Assembly: GCA_019510305.1 (NCBI GenBank) | Contig: JAEKKN010000042.1 | Location: forward strand, 1 to 48,677 | Origin: Microbacterium sp. | GTDB taxonomy: Bacteria; Actinomycetota; Actinomycetes; Actinomycetales; Microbacteriaceae | Direction of reading: 5' to 3' | DNA: 48,677 nt | Shown here: piece by piece, positions 9,874-18,797 of the stretch | How the letters are laid out: every line of letters starts with the position of its first letter | How positions within the stretch are numbered: position 1 is the first letter of the stretch | Translations under genes and position numbers: made by a program | Notes under the pieces: generated by a model | What the model saw: only the letters and a program-made list of their open reading frames with translations | The model's database searches: none | What the model was told of the DNA's origin: nothing

Positions 9874-11831
9874 TGGAGAGCGAGAGCCGGCGCATCGCGC
9901 GCGTGCTCCTCGATTCGCCGCTGCCGCAACTCGACCGGCTCTTCGACTACGCACTGCCGCCTGAGCTCGGCGACGTGCCCCTGGGCGTGCGCGTGAAGGT
10001 GCCTCTGCGCACCGCGGGGCGTGTGATCGACGGCTACGTGGTCGATATCGGCAGCGAGGACGACGCAGACAGGCCGCTGTCGGAGGTCGACAGCGTGGTG
10101 TCGACGGTCGCCGTGCTGCCCGAGCGTCTGCACCGGCTGGCCCGGCGTGTGGCAGACCGCTCTGCCGGCTCAGCCTCCGACGTCCTGCGTCTGGTCATCC
10201 CGAAGAGGCAGGTGCGCGTCGAGAAGGCGTGGACGGCGGATGCCGACGCGGTGGTGCCCGATTCCTCTGCCGTCGAGACGGCGGAAGCGGTCGTCGGCGC
10301 CTATGAGGGACTCGGCGCCGTGCTCGATGATCACGGCAGAGCCGCCGTCGAGGCGATCCCGCTTCCGCACGGCGAGGTGCAGGGGTGGGCTGCGCTGCTC
10401 GCTGCCGCTGCGACGCGCACGCTGGCCGCAGGCGAGTCGAGCATCCTCGTCGTGCCCGACCATCGCGACCTCGACCGCCTCCTGGCAGCTCTGGAAGAGC
10501 TGCTGCCTGCCGAGGCGATCGCGCGATACGACTCGCGTCAGTCGAATCCCGACCGGTACCGTTCCTTCCTGCGCAGCCTCGAGGATGCGCCGTGCGTCGT
10601 CGTCGGCAACCGCTCGGCGGTGTACGCGCCCGTGCGCGCGGGGCTGGTCGCGCTCTGGGACGATGGCGACCCACTGTTCGGCGAGCCGCTCGCGCCCTAC
10701 GCGAACGCACGCGACGTCGCCCTCATCCGGCAGGAGCAGGAGGGATCTGCGCTCCTGTGCGTCGGTCACACACGCACCACCGATGTCGAGCGTCTCGTCG
10801 CGCACGGCTGGCTGCAGGACGTCAGAGCCGCTCGGCGCGTGCTTCCGAGGGTCGTGCTCAGCACCCCGCAGGAGATGGACCAGCCGACGGCCCAGCGGAT
10901 GCCGTCATCGGCGTTCCTGTCCGCTCGGAACGCGGCCGCCGAGGGGCCTGTTCTCGTACAGGTCTCGCGGCCCGGTTTCGCGCCGTCCCTCGTGTGCGCC
11001 GAGTGCCGTGCGCCTGCGCGATGCGCCCATTGCGGCGGTCCGCTCGGCGCGAAGCACCGCGGAGCTGTGCCGGTGTGCGGCTGGTGCGGCAGGGGAGCGC
11101 GGGCCTGGTCCTGTCCCTCATGCTCGTCGACGAAACTGCGACTGGCCTCTTCGGGCAGTGAACGCACGGCCGACGAACTGGGAAGGGCGTTCCCCGGTGT
11201 GCGCGTGATCGTCGCAGACAGCGCGCACCTCGTCGAGCACGTATCCGACAAGCCGGCACTGGTCGTCGCCACTCGCGGTGCAGAGCCTCTGGCGGAGGGC
11301 GGCTATCGCGCAGTGGTGCTGCTCGACGGGCCGCGGATGCTGCAGGCTCCCGATCTGCGCATCGGCGAGTCGTGCCTGCGGTGGTGGTCCAACGCCGCGG
11401 CTCTCGCGGCACCGGGAGCACCGGTTCATCTCGTCGGGGTCGACGGGGGAGTCGCTCGCGCTCTCGCGACCTGGAACCAGTCCGGCTACGCCCGTGCCGA
11501 GCTCGCAGAGCGCGCCCCTCTCCACATGCCGCCGGCCGCGCGGGTCGCGCTTCTCGAGGGCACCCAGGTCGCCGTCGCTCGCGCGCTCGACGGGCTCGCC
11601 GACATCGGGCTGCCCAAGGAGGCGGTGCTCGGACCCGTACCTGTCGAGTCCGACGACGTGCCGCCGAGGGTCAGGGCCCTCGTGCGGTTCGACTACGGTG
11701 CCGGAACCCGCGTCGCCGCGGCCCTCCGAGCAGCAGTCGTCGCCGAGGCGGTCGCGGCGCGCCGCGGCAAGGGGCGCACAGCGCGCATCGCGCTCTCAGT
11801 GCGTCTCGATATCCTCGATCCAGAACTCTAA
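9873..11831 (+). CDS. priA: Primosomal protein N' (PriA-type, helicase motifs degenerate)
   Basis: 652 aa. PriA reloads the replisome at stalled forks. The N-terminal DNA-binding domain (VLLDSPLPQLDRLFDYALP) and the zinc-binding block with paired cysteines (CAECRAPARCAHCGG, then CGWCG and CPSC) are clear. The helicase core is not: the Walker A GxGKT is missing where AAGESSILVVPDHRD stands, and the DEAH-type box is replaced by ALWDDGD. Actinobacterial PriA proteins are known to lack helicase motifs, so this is a family trait rather than decay. The ATG at 9873 overlaps the metK stop by one base. Confidence 0.93.
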   Translation: MESESRRIARVLLDSPLPQLDRLFDYALPPELGDVPLGVRVKVPLRTAGRVIDGYVVDIGSEDDADRPLSEVDSVVSTVAVLPERLHRLARRVADRSAGSASDVLRLVIPKRQVRVEKAWTADADAVVPDSSAVETAEAVVGAYEGLGAVLDDHGRAAVEAIPLPHGEVQGWAALLAAAATRTLAAGESSILVVPDHRDLDRLLAALEELLPAEAIARYDSRQSNPDRYRSFLRSLEDAPCVVVGNRSAVYAPVRAGLVALWDDGDPLFGEPLAPYANARDVALIRQEQEGSALLCVGHTRTTDVERLVAHGWLQDVRAARRVLPRVVLSTPQEMDQPTAQRMPSSAFLSARNAAAEGPVLVQVSRPGFAPSLVCAECRAPARCAHCGGPLGAKHRGAVPVCGWCGRGARAWSCPSCSSTKLRLASSGSERTADELGRAFPGVRVIVADSAHLVEHVSDKPALVVATRGAEPLAEGGYRAVVLLDGPRMLQAPDLRIGESCLRWWSNAAALAAPGAPVHLVGVDGGVARALATWNQSGYARAELAERAPLHMPPAARVALLEGTQVAVARALDGLADIGLPKEAVLGPVPVESDDVPPRVRALVRFDYGAGTRVAAALRAAVVAEAVAARRGKGRTARIALSVRLDILDPEL

Positions 11832-11851
11832 TCCCTTTCCGGAGAACCTTC

Positions 11852-12769
11852 ATGCGCCTCGTCTTCGCCGGCACGCCCACGGCTGCCGTTCCCACCCTTC
11901 GTCGGCTCGCAGCCGAGCACGACATCGCGGCGGTCGTCACGCGCCCCGACGCGCCGCTCGGGCGAAAGCGCGTGCTGACCCCCTCGCCCGTGGCCCAGGC
12001 GGCCGAAGAGCTCGGGCTTCCGATCATCAAGGCCGCGCGCCTCGACGACGAGGCCACGGCCGCGATCACCGTGCTGGGTGCGGATCTCGGTGTCATCGTC
12101 GCGTACGGCGGGCTGGTACGCGAACCCCTGCTCTCGGCGCCGGCGCACGGCTGGATCAACCTCCACTTCTCGCTCCTGCCGCAGTGGCGGGGAGCCGCTC
12201 CGGTGCAGCGCGCCCTGATCGCCGGCGACACCGAACTGGGGGCGAGCGTGTTCCAGCTCGTGCCCGCTCTCGACGCCGGAGACGTGTTCGCCACGCGAGT
12301 CATCGACGTGACGGCTGAGGCCACCGCGGATGCGGCGCTCGATGCCCTCGCGGTCGGCGGCGCCGAACTCACCGCAGAGGTGGTCTCGTCGATCGCGGAC
12401 GGCTCTGCCTCGGCGCTTCCTCAGGAGGGCGCACCGACCCTCGCCCCCAAGCTCGCACTCGAGGACGGGCTGCTCGATTGGAGCGAGCCGCTCGAACGGG
12501 TGTTCGCGAGGTTCCGCGGCGTGACGCCAGAGCCGGGCGCGCACACGACGGTCGACGGCATCCGCGTGAAGGTGCTCGCCGCGTCGCCGAGCACGCAAGA
12601 GCAGCTCGAGCCGGGTGAGATCGTCGCGACGAAGACCGCTCTGCTGATCGGCACGGCGACACGGCCACTCGCCGTCAGTCGTGTGCAACCGGCGGGTAAG
12701 GGCGCGATGAGCGCCGTGGACTGGTGGCGCGGCCAGCGCGCGGTCGAGGGTCTGCGAGCGGGCGCATGA
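11852..12769 (+). CDS. fmt: Methionyl-tRNA formyltransferase
   Basis: 305 aa. It formylates initiator Met-tRNA with 10-formyl-THF. The N-terminal Rossmann-like catalytic domain begins MRLVFAGTPTAAVPTL. The active-site segment reads INLHFSLLPQWRGAAPVQRA, keeping the catalytic Asn and His, and LDAGDVF follows; the C-terminal tRNA-binding domain follows from about residue 205. The frame is open well upstream inside priA, but the ATG at 11852 has GGAG in good position and matches the family N-terminus. It overlaps rsmB by 4 nt (ATGA). Confidence 0.97.
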   Translation: MRLVFAGTPTAAVPTLRRLAAEHDIAAVVTRPDAPLGRKRVLTPSPVAQAAEELGLPIIKAARLDDEATAAITVLGADLGVIVAYGGLVREPLLSAPAHGWINLHFSLLPQWRGAAPVQRALIAGDTELGASVFQLVPALDAGDVFATRVIDVTAEATADAALDALAVGGAELTAEVVSSIADGSASALPQEGAPTLAPKLALEDGLLDWSEPLERVFARFRGVTPEPGAHTTVDGIRVKVLAASPSTQEQLEPGEIVATKTALLIGTATRPLAVSRVQPAGKGAMSAVDWWRGQRAVEGLRAGA

Positions 12770-14205
12770 GCGGGGAGCAGCGCGGAGGCCGCCGCCCCGG
12801 TCCGGCGCGAGCCGGACGGAGTCGCCCCGAGCGCGCGGTCCAACCCGCCAGGCGAGTCGCCTACGACGTGCTGCGGGCCGTGTCCGCCTCCGACGCGTAC
12901 GCGAACCTCATGCTCCCGTCCGTGATCGCCGAGGCGGGACTCGACCCGCAGGACGCCGCGCTCGCGACCGAACTCACCTACGGCACCCTGCGCCGCCGAG
13001 GCACGTACGACGCCATCATCTCCGCCGCCGCGGATCGCCCGGCATCCGAGATCGATCCCGCCGTGCTCGACGCCCTGCGTCTTGGGGTCCATCAGCTGCT
13101 CGCGACCCGCGTCGCACCGCACGCGGCCGTGAACGAGTCCGTGAACATCGTGGCGGCGTCCCAGGGTCGGGGAGCGTCGAGCTTCGCGAACGCGGTTCTG
13201 CGCCGGATCTCCCGCGAGAGCGCCGAGCACTGGCAGGAGCGCATCGAGTCGGAGGCCCGTTCCGACGATGAGCGTCTGGCTCTGCGCACCGCTCACCCCG
13301 TCTGGGTGATCAGGGCGCTGCGGCGTGCCCTCGCCGCGGAAGGCCGCGCGCCGGAGCTCGATGCGCTCCTCGACGCCGACAACGCCTCGCCCGAGGTGAC
13401 CCTCGTGGCTCTGCCCGGACTCGCCGAGACGGGGGAGCCGCGGCGGCCCTATGCGTCTACGGCGTTCGCATCGCCCGGCGGCGATCCTCATCGCATCGTC
13501 GCGGGATCGGGTGGGCGTGTTCGTGTGCAGGACGAGGGCTCGCAGCTGGTCGCGCTCGCGCTGGCCGCCGTCGAACCGATCCGTGCGGGAGAGCGGTGGC
13601 TCGACCTGTGCGCGGGCCCTGGGGGAAAGACCGCACTGCTCGCCGCGATCGCTCATGAGAACGGCGTCGTGCTGGAGGCCAATGAGGTCGTCCACGCCCG
13701 CGCCGGCCTGGTACGCAGCGCGTTGCGGCCTGTGCCCGGCGAGGTCGTCGTGCACGAGCAGGATGGCCGTGCGCTCGCGAGCAGCCGCCCCGGCGCCTTC
13801 GACCGCATCCTCGTGGACGCCCCCTGCACGGGTCTGGGCGCGCTGCGCCGCCGTCCCGAGGCGCGCTGGCGGAAGTCGCCGGCCGATGTGGCCGAGCTCG
13901 TGCCGCTGCAGACCGGACTGCTCAGTGCCGCTCTCGACGCGCTCGCGCCTGGCGGGATCGTCGCCTATGTGACCTGCTCTCCGCACCTGGCCGAGACCAC
14001 GGGCGTGGTGCAGGAGGTGCTGCGCGAGCGGCCCGGTTTCATCGAGCTCGACGCACGCGCAGTGGTGGCGGACCTCGCCCAGACTCCGATCGACCTCGCC
14101 GATGACGGCTCAGGGCGCGTGCAGCTGTGGCCGCACCGCCACGGCACCGACGCGATGTTCCTCGCACTCATCCAGCGGCCCGCATCCGATACCCAGGGAG
14201 ACTGA
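12766..14205 (+). CDS. rsmB: 16S rRNA m5C967 methyltransferase (NusB domain + SAM methyltransferase)
   Basis: 479 aa. It methylates C967 of 16S rRNA. After a basic, Arg/Gly-rich tail (~30 residues) comes a NusB-like RNA-binding domain (RRVAYDVLRAVSASDAYANL, TELTYGTLRRRGTYD). Then comes a Rossmann methyltransferase with SAM loop WLDLCAGPGGKTALLA and the two RNA m5C cysteine motifs DAPCTGLGALRRRPEARW and VTCSPHLAET. The ATG at 12766 overlaps the fmt stop and is preferred over a GTG at 12724 that would add 14 residues of fmt-overlapping sequence. It works with fmt and rpe in a conserved neighbourhood. Confidence 0.95.
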   Translation: MSGEQRGGRRPGPARAGRSRPERAVQPARRVAYDVLRAVSASDAYANLMLPSVIAEAGLDPQDAALATELTYGTLRRRGTYDAIISAAADRPASEIDPAVLDALRLGVHQLLATRVAPHAAVNESVNIVAASQGRGASSFANAVLRRISRESAEHWQERIESEARSDDERLALRTAHPVWVIRALRRALAAEGRAPELDALLDADNASPEVTLVALPGLAETGEPRRPYASTAFASPGGDPHRIVAGSGGRVRVQDEGSQLVALALAAVEPIRAGERWLDLCAGPGGKTALLAAIAHENGVVLEANEVVHARAGLVRSALRPVPGEVVVHEQDGRALASSRPGAFDRILVDAPCTGLGALRRRPEARWRKSPADVAELVPLQTGLLSAALDALAPGGIVAYVTCSPHLAETTGVVQEVLRERPGFIELDARAVVADLAQTPIDLADDGSGRVQLWPHRHGTDAMFLALIQRPASDTQGD

Positions 14206-14209
14206 CACC

Positions 14210-14902
14210 ATGCACCTGCACCACCCGCTTCCTCGTGCGCCCCGGATCAACCCGAGCATTCTCGCGGCCGACTTCGTGAACATGCAGCGCGACCTCGCGA
14301 AGATCGCCTCGGCGGACTTCGCGCACGTCGATGTGATGGACAACCACTTCGTCCCCAACCTGACGTTCGGCCCGCAGATGGTCGAGCGCATTCAGGCCAC
14401 GAGCCCGGTTCCCCTCGATGTGCACCTGATGATCACGGATCCTGATCGCTGGGCACCCGGCTATGCGGAGCTGGGAGCAGCGAGCGTCACCTTCCACCTC
14501 GAAGCCGCCGCGGATCCCGTCGCACTGGCGAGGACGCTGCGCGGAATCGGCGCACGCGCCGGCGTCGCGATCAAACCGGGCACCGCGGGGGAGAGCCTGT
14601 ACGACATCATCGACGAGTTCGACCAGATCCTCGTCATGACGGTCGAGCCGGGCTTCGGCGGCCAGGGTTTCATGACCGAGACGATGCCCAAGCTCCGCGG
14701 GCTGGCCGATGAGGCGAAGCGTCGCGGATCCGACGTGTGGCTGCAGGTCGACGGGGGCGTCTCCGACAGCACGATCGAGATCGCCGCGGCGGCCGGCGCC
14801 GACACGTTCGTCGCCGGATCCGCCGTCTACGGAGCGGATGACGTGGAAGCGGCCGTCATCCGGCTGAGGGATCTCGCCAGAGCGGCTAGCCTGGAATCGT
14901 GA
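14210..14902 (+). CDS. rpe: Ribulose-phosphate 3-epimerase
   Basis: 230 aa. It interconverts ribulose 5-phosphate and xylulose 5-phosphate in the pentose phosphate pathway. TIM-barrel motifs are all present: NPSILAADF near residue 17, [34 protein letters not shown] and QVDGGVS (metal ligands and catalytic Asp pair). The ATG at 14210 has GGGAG about 10 nt upstream; the frame upstream belongs to rsmB shadow sequence. Its last bases hold the -10 box and start codon of hisE. Confidence 0.96.
   Translation: MHLHHPLPRAPRINPSILAADFVNMQRDLAKIASADFAHVDVMDNHFVPNLTFGPQMVERIQATSPVPLDVHLMITDPDRWAPGYAELGAASVTFHLEAAADPVALARTLRGIGARAGVAIKPGTAGESLYDIIDEFDQILVMTVEPGFGGQGFMTETMPKLRGLADEAKRRGSDVWLQVDGGVSDSTIEIAAAAGADTFVAGSAVYGADDVEAAVIRLRDLARAASLES
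14887..14892 (+). promoter_or_regulatory. -10 box for a leaderless hisE transcript
   Basis: TAGCCT within the 3' end of rpe, followed by 6 nt (ggaatc) and the GTG of hisE. The spacing places the transcription start at the start codon, so the his genes can be transcribed apart from rpe. Confidence 0.55.
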
Positions 14903-15162
14903 AGACATTCGACGAACTGTTCGCCGAGCTCAGCCACAAGGCGCAGACTCGCCCCGAAGGCTCGGGCACGGTCGCCGAACTCGACGGTGGAGTCCACACG
15001 ATCGGCAAGAAGATCGTGGAGGAGGCCGCTGAGGTGTGGATGGCGGCCGAGTACGAATCCGACAAGGCCGCGGCCGAGGAGATCTCGCAGCTGCTCTATC
15101 ACCTGCAGGTGATGATGATCGCGAAGGGTCTGTCCCTCGCCGACGTCTACCGACATCTGTGA
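14899..15162 (+). CDS. hisE: Phosphoribosyl-ATP pyrophosphatase
   Basis: 87 aa, the usual size of the stand-alone enzyme. It hydrolyses PR-ATP to PR-AMP, the second step of histidine synthesis. It has the all-alpha MazG-like fold with [18 protein letters not shown] (metal-binding acidic residues) and the [11 protein letters not shown] helix. The GTG at 14899 overlaps the rpe stop. hisG follows after 38 nt, the normal actinobacterial hisE-hisG pair. No hisI fusion, since hisI is separate at 16798. Confidence 0.96.
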   Translation: MKTFDELFAELSHKAQTRPEGSGTVAELDGGVHTIGKKIVEEAAEVWMAAEYESDKAAAEEISQLLYHLQVMMIAKGLSLADVYRHL

Positions 15163-15200
15163 TGCGCTCCGCCCCACTCGTCTCGACCTGAAGGCTGTTC

Positions 15201-16040
15201 ATGCTGCGCATCGCTGTTCCCAACAAGGGGTCTCTCTCCGAGACCGCCGCCGACATGCTCGCGGAGGCCGGCTATGCCGGACGCCGCGATCCCAAGACCC
15301 TGCACGTCGTCGACGCCGAGAACGACGTCGAGTTCTTCTTCCTCCGTCCCCGTGACATCGCGACATATGTGGCCTCCGGCGCCCTCGACGTCGGCATCAC
15401 CGGCCGTGACCTGCTCCTCGACGTGCAGCAGACGGCGACCGAGATCGAGCAGCTGGGGTTCGGCGGTTCGACGTTCCGCTTCGCGGGACCTCCCGGGCGC
15501 TTCTCGTCGATCGACGACCTGAACGGCGTGCGCGTGGCGTCGGCCTACCCTGGGCTCGTCGGCGCCTTCCTGCGCGAGCACGGCGTGACCGCCGAACTCG
15601 TGCAGCTCGACGGCGCGGTCGAGTCGGCGGTGCGACTCGGAGTCGCGGATGCCGTCGCCGACGTCGTGTCGACGGGCACCACCCTGCGTCAGGCGGGACT
15701 GGAGATCTTCGGTCCGGTGATCCTCGAGTCCGAGGCCGTCCTGATCAGCCGTCCCGGCGAGGCCGAAGGCACCGACACCCTCCTGCGCCGTCTGCGCGGC
15801 GTGATGGTCGCCCGGCGCTTCGTGCTGCTCGACTTCGACCTGCCGGCGGAACTCGTCGACCAGGCCACGGCGATCGCGCCCGGTCGCGAGTCGCCGACCA
15901 TCTCCCCGCTGCGCGACCCGAAGTGGGTCGCCGTGCGCGTCATGATCCCGCGCCGAGGCGTCAACCAGGTGATGGACGACCTCTACGCGCTCGGCGCCAG
16001 GGCGATCCTCGTCACCGCCATCCACGCCGCGAGACTCTGA
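15201..16040 (+). CDS. hisG: ATP phosphoribosyltransferase (long form)
   Basis: 279 aa, the long, hexameric form with its own C-terminal regulatory domain, normally feedback inhibited by histidine. It catalyses the first histidine step from PRPP and ATP. The N-terminus [14 protein letters not shown] and the PRPP-binding region [13 protein letters not shown] near residue 155 are typical. The C-terminal ACT-like domain ([18 protein letters not shown]) is complete. A purine-rich TGAAGG lies upstream of the ATG. The stop overlaps the hisF start by one base. Confidence 0.97.
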   Translation: MLRIAVPNKGSLSETAADMLAEAGYAGRRDPKTLHVVDAENDVEFFFLRPRDIATYVASGALDVGITGRDLLLDVQQTATEIEQLGFGGSTFRFAGPPGRFSSIDDLNGVRVASAYPGLVGAFLREHGVTAELVQLDGAVESAVRLGVADAVADVVSTGTTLRQAGLEIFGPVILESEAVLISRPGEAEGTDTLLRRLRGVMVARRFVLLDFDLPAELVDQATAIAPGRESPTISPLRDPKWVAVRVMIPRRGVNQVMDDLYALGARAILVTAIHAARL

Positions 16041-16801
16041 TGACGCTCGCCAAGCGCGTGATCCCGTGTCTGGACGTCGCCGAAGGACGCGTCGTGAAGG
16101 GCGTGAACTTCGAGAACCTCCGCGACATGGGCGACCCCGTCGAGCTCGCACGGCACTACGCCGCACAGGGCGCCGATGAGATCACGTTCCTCGATGTCAC
16201 GGCGACCGTCGACGCCCGTGCGACGACCTACGACGTGGTGCAGCGCACGGCCGAGCAGGTCTTCGTGCCGCTGACGGTCGGCGGGGGAGTGCGCACGGTC
16301 GACGACGTCGCCCGGCTGCTCTCGGTGGGCGCCGACAAAGTGGGGGTGAACTCGGCTGCGATCGCTCGTCCGGCTCTGATCGGCGAGATCGCCGACCGCT
16401 TCGGTGCGCAGGTGCTCGTGCTGTCGCTCGACGTCAAGCGCTCCGACACGACGCCGTCCGGCTTCGTCGTCACGACGCACGGCGGCCGCCGGCAGACCGA
16501 TCTCGACGCGATCGAGTGGGCCCGCGAAGCGGCCGAACGCGGAGCCGGAGAGCTGCTCGTCAACTCGATCGACGCCGACGGCACTCGCGACGGCTTCGAT
16601 CTCGAGCTCGTGGGGCTCATGCGCGAAGCCGCATCCGTTCCCGTGATCGCCTCGGGCGGGGCGGGAGCTGTGGAGCACTTCGCTCCGGCGATCAAGGCCG
16701 GTGCGGATGCGGTCCTCGCCGCGAGCGTCTTCCACACGGGTGCACTCACCGTGGGCGATGTGAAGGACGCGCTGCGCGCGGAAGGAGTGCTGGTTCGATG
16801 A
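16040..16801 (+). CDS. hisF: Imidazole glycerol phosphate synthase, cyclase subunit
   Basis: 253 aa TIM barrel. With HisH it turns PRFAR and ammonia into imidazole glycerol phosphate and AICAR. The first strand [19 protein letters not shown] carries the catalytic Asp11, and the second catalytic Asp lies in [19 protein letters not shown] and [10 protein letters not shown] are phosphate-binding loops. The ATG at 16040 shares its A with the hisG stop. hisH, hisA, hisB, hisC and hisD are not in the window. Overlap with hisI is ATGA. Confidence 0.97.
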   Translation: MTLAKRVIPCLDVAEGRVVKGVNFENLRDMGDPVELARHYAAQGADEITFLDVTATVDARATTYDVVQRTAEQVFVPLTVGGGVRTVDDVARLLSVGADKVGVNSAAIARPALIGEIADRFGAQVLVLSLDVKRSDTTPSGFVVTTHGGRRQTDLDAIEWAREAAERGAGELLVNSIDADGTRDGFDLELVGLMREAASVPVIASGGAGAVEHFAPAIKAGADAVLAASVFHTGALTVGDVKDALRAEGVLVR

Positions 16802-17151
16802 GCATCGAAGACAGAATCGCTCAGGTCGTCTTCAACGCCGACGGTCTCGCCCCTGTGATCGTCCAGCAGTTCGACACGCGCGAAGTGCTCATGATGGCGT
16901 GGGTGAACGACGAGGCGCTCCGCCGGACGCTCACGTCCGGACGCGCCGTGTACTGGTCGCGCTCCCGGCAGGAGTACTGGCGCAAAGGAGACACGTCCGG
17001 CCACATCCAGGTCGTGCACGAGGCCAGACTCGACTGCGACGGCGACGCGATCCTGCTGATCGTCGATCAGACCGGGCCCGCCTGCCACACCGGCACCCGC
17101 ACCTGCTTCGACACGACCGACCTCGAGGCCGTCGCCGGAACAGGCGCCTGA
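16798..17151 (+). CDS. hisI: Phosphoribosyl-AMP cyclohydrolase
   Basis: 117 aa. It opens the purine ring of PR-AMP in the third step of histidine synthesis, using a zinc ion bound by three cysteines. The motifs [38 protein letters not shown] and TRTCF are all there, including the cysteines in DCDGD, PACH and TRTCF. The ATG overlaps the hisF stop. In mycobacteria and relatives the next gene block contains trpE, but here the stop shares a base with the ATG of the Trp-associated membrane protein. Confidence 0.96.
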   Translation: MSIEDRIAQVVFNADGLAPVIVQQFDTREVLMMAWVNDEALRRTLTSGRAVYWSRSRQEYWRKGDTSGHIQVVHEARLDCDGDAILLIVDQTGPACHTGTRTCFDTTDLEAVAGTGA

Positions 17152-17741
17152 TGGAACTCGCTCGACGGGGTCGCTCGATCGCAGTCTCCGGATTCCTGCT
17201 CGGCGGCGCGATCGGCATAATCTCCTCCACGCAGACCTGGCTCACGGTCCAGCGCGCAGACGCCGGCTCCGACATCCTCGTCCCCGGTGCATCCGCGCTG
17301 CCGTTGCTCGCCCCGCTCAGCCTCGCCGTGCTCGCTCTGGGCGCTGCGCTTTCGCTCACCGGGCGGGTGCTGCGCCTGATCTTCGGCGTCCTGGCCGGCG
17401 CGGTCGCCATCCTGATGGGCTGGAACACGCTGCAGCTGCTGCTGTCGACGCCCGTCGGTGCGGTGTCTTCGACGATCACGGAGACGACCGGCCTCGCCGG
17501 CCCCGAGGCGCTCGAAGGCGTGATCGGCGCGATCATCCCGTCGGCCTGGCCGCCCATCGCACTCGCGGGCTGGGTGATCCTCCTGCTCGCCGCCGTCGTC
17601 GTGCTTCTCACCGGACGAGGCTGGAAGAGCGGCGGTCGCCGCTACCGGACAGATGCCGAGACGCAAGGAGCAGCGGCCGGTCCTGTCGACGCGATCGATT
17701 CCTGGGACGAGCTGTCGCGTGGCACCGACCCGACACGATGA
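17151..17741 (+). CDS. Trp biosynthesis-associated membrane protein
   Basis: 196 aa. Four hydrophobic segments (about residues 10-27, 44-64, 77-92 and 124-145) and an acidic, polar C-terminal tail. It fits the actinobacterial family called Trp biosynthesis-associated membrane protein, which lies between trpE and trpC in many genomes and has no known activity. A conserved-looking WLTVQ sits after the first segment. The ATG at 17151 shares its A with the hisI TGA. trpE, which normally precedes it, is absent. Assignment rests on topology and position next to the HGxxPAAW gene and trpC. Confidence 0.88.
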   Translation: MELARRGRSIAVSGFLLGGAIGIISSTQTWLTVQRADAGSDILVPGASALPLLAPLSLAVLALGAALSLTGRVLRLIFGVLAGAVAILMGWNTLQLLLSTPVGAVSSTITETTGLAGPEALEGVIGAIIPSAWPPIALAGWVILLLAAVVVLLTGRGWKSGGRRYRTDAETQGAAAGPVDAIDSWDELSRGTDPTR

Positions 17742-17747
17742 CCCCGA

Positions 17748-17753
17748 TAGACT
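17748..17753 (+). promoter_or_regulatory. Possible -10 box upstream of the HGxxPAAW-trpCBA genes
   Basis: TAGACT, 37 nt before the ATG at 17791, which has its own strong GGAGGAG at 17781-17787. No convincing -35. If used, it would start a trpCBA transcript with a short leader. I see no Trp-codon-rich leader peptide or attenuator in it. Confidence 0.35.
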
Positions 17754-17790
17754 GAATCAGATCCCGCAACGCCGTCCCCCGGAGGAGAAC

Positions 17791-18021
17791 ATGACCAACT
17801 CGATCGCTGACCCCGGCCACGGACACTCGCCTGCTGCCTGGGCCGCCGTGATCATCATGCTCCTCGGATTCTCGCTCGGCACGCTGTTCTTCTGCCTCGA
17901 GCAGCCCACCCTGGTGTGGGCATCCGTCGTGCTCATCCCGGTCGGCGCCCTCGTGGGCTGGATCCTGTCCAAGGCCGGTTACGGCGCGAAGGGCCCCAAG
18001 TACCAGCCGAAGGCGCACTAG
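17791..18021 (+). CDS. HGxxPAAW family small membrane protein
   Basis: 76 aa. The name-giving motif HGHSPAAW lies at residues 10-17, followed by two hydrophobic segments (about 19-36 and 42-60) and a basic C-terminal tail (KAGYGAKGPKYQ). This small family is found next to trpC in actinobacteria, without known function. The ATG at 17791 has GGAGGAG at the right distance, so the longer upstream frame is rejected. The TAG stop shares its G with the GTG of trpC, so the two are translationally coupled. Confidence 0.92.
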   Translation: MTNSIADPGHGHSPAAWAAVIIMLLGFSLGTLFFCLEQPTLVWASVVLIPVGALVGWILSKAGYGAKGPKYQPKAH

Positions 18022-18797
18022 TGGTCCTCGCCGACCTGACGGCCGGCGCTGTCGCAGACGCCGAGCGTCGCAAGCTCACCCGGCCGCTGGCCGAGGTCGA
18101 GCGCGCCGCCCTCGCGCGACCGGACGCCAAAGACGCCCTCGGCTTCCTGGCGCCCGCCGATCGTGTGAAGATCATCGCCGAGGTCAAGCGTGCGAGCCCC
18201 TCACGCGGCGACCTCGCCGAGATCCCCGATCCTGCCCTGCAGGCGTCGCTGTACGAGACGGGTGGAGCCTCCGCCATCAGCGTCCTCACCGAGGAGCGTC
18301 GTTTCGGCGGCAGCCTCGCCGATCTCGAGGCCGTCACCGCTCGTGTGTCACTGCCCGTGCTCCGCAAGGATTTCATCGCGACGCGCTATCAGGTGCTCGA
18401 GGCCAGGGCCGCCGGCGCCGACCTCGTCCTGCTGATCGTCGCGGGTCTCGAGCCCGCCGTGCTGAAGGAGCTCTTCGGCTTCATCACCGAACTCGGAATG
18501 ACGCCTCTGGTGGAGACGCATTCGGCTGACGAGCTCGAGGCGGCGATCGATCTCGGCTCGCCGCTGATCGGCGTGAACGCCCGGGATCTGAAGACCCTCG
18601 AACTCGACCGCGACCTGTTCGGTCGTCTGGCCGATCGCATCCCCGACTCCGCTGTCAAGATCGCCGAGTCGGCGGTGCTCACGCCCGCCGATGTCATGCA
18701 CTACCGCTCAGCGGGGGCGGACGTCGTCCTGATCGGAGAGGCGCTCGTCACGGGCGACCCGGTCGCCACCCTCAAGAGCTTCCTGGAGGTCCAGTGA
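18021..18797 (+). CDS. trpC: Indole-3-glycerol phosphate synthase
   Basis: 258 aa TIM barrel, not fused to TrpF. It closes the indole ring from CdRP. The signature [15 protein letters not shown] (catalytic lysine and phosphate site) lies near residue 52, the catalytic lysine strand reads PVLRKDFIA, and [13 protein letters not shown] and KIAESAV follow. The GTG at 18021 is chosen because it overlaps the previous stop and gives the family N-terminus; an upstream start would lie within the previous gene. It overlaps trpB by 4 nt. Confidence 0.96.
   Translation: MVLADLTAGAVADAERRKLTRPLAEVERAALARPDAKDALGFLAPADRVKIIAEVKRASPSRGDLAEIPDPALQASLYETGGASAISVLTEERRFGGSLADLEAVTARVSLPVLRKDFIATRYQVLEARAAGADLVLLIVAGLEPAVLKELFGFITELGMTPLVETHSADELEAAIDLGSPLIGVNARDLKTLELDRDLFGRLADRIPDSAVKIAESAVLTPADVMHYRSAGADVVLIGEALVTGDPVATLKSFLEVQ

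Noticed and set aside
17742..17790. A possible trp leader peptide or attenuator before the HGxxPAAW gene
   Set aside because: No short frame with Trp codons and no pair of competing hairpins is visible in this short stretch.
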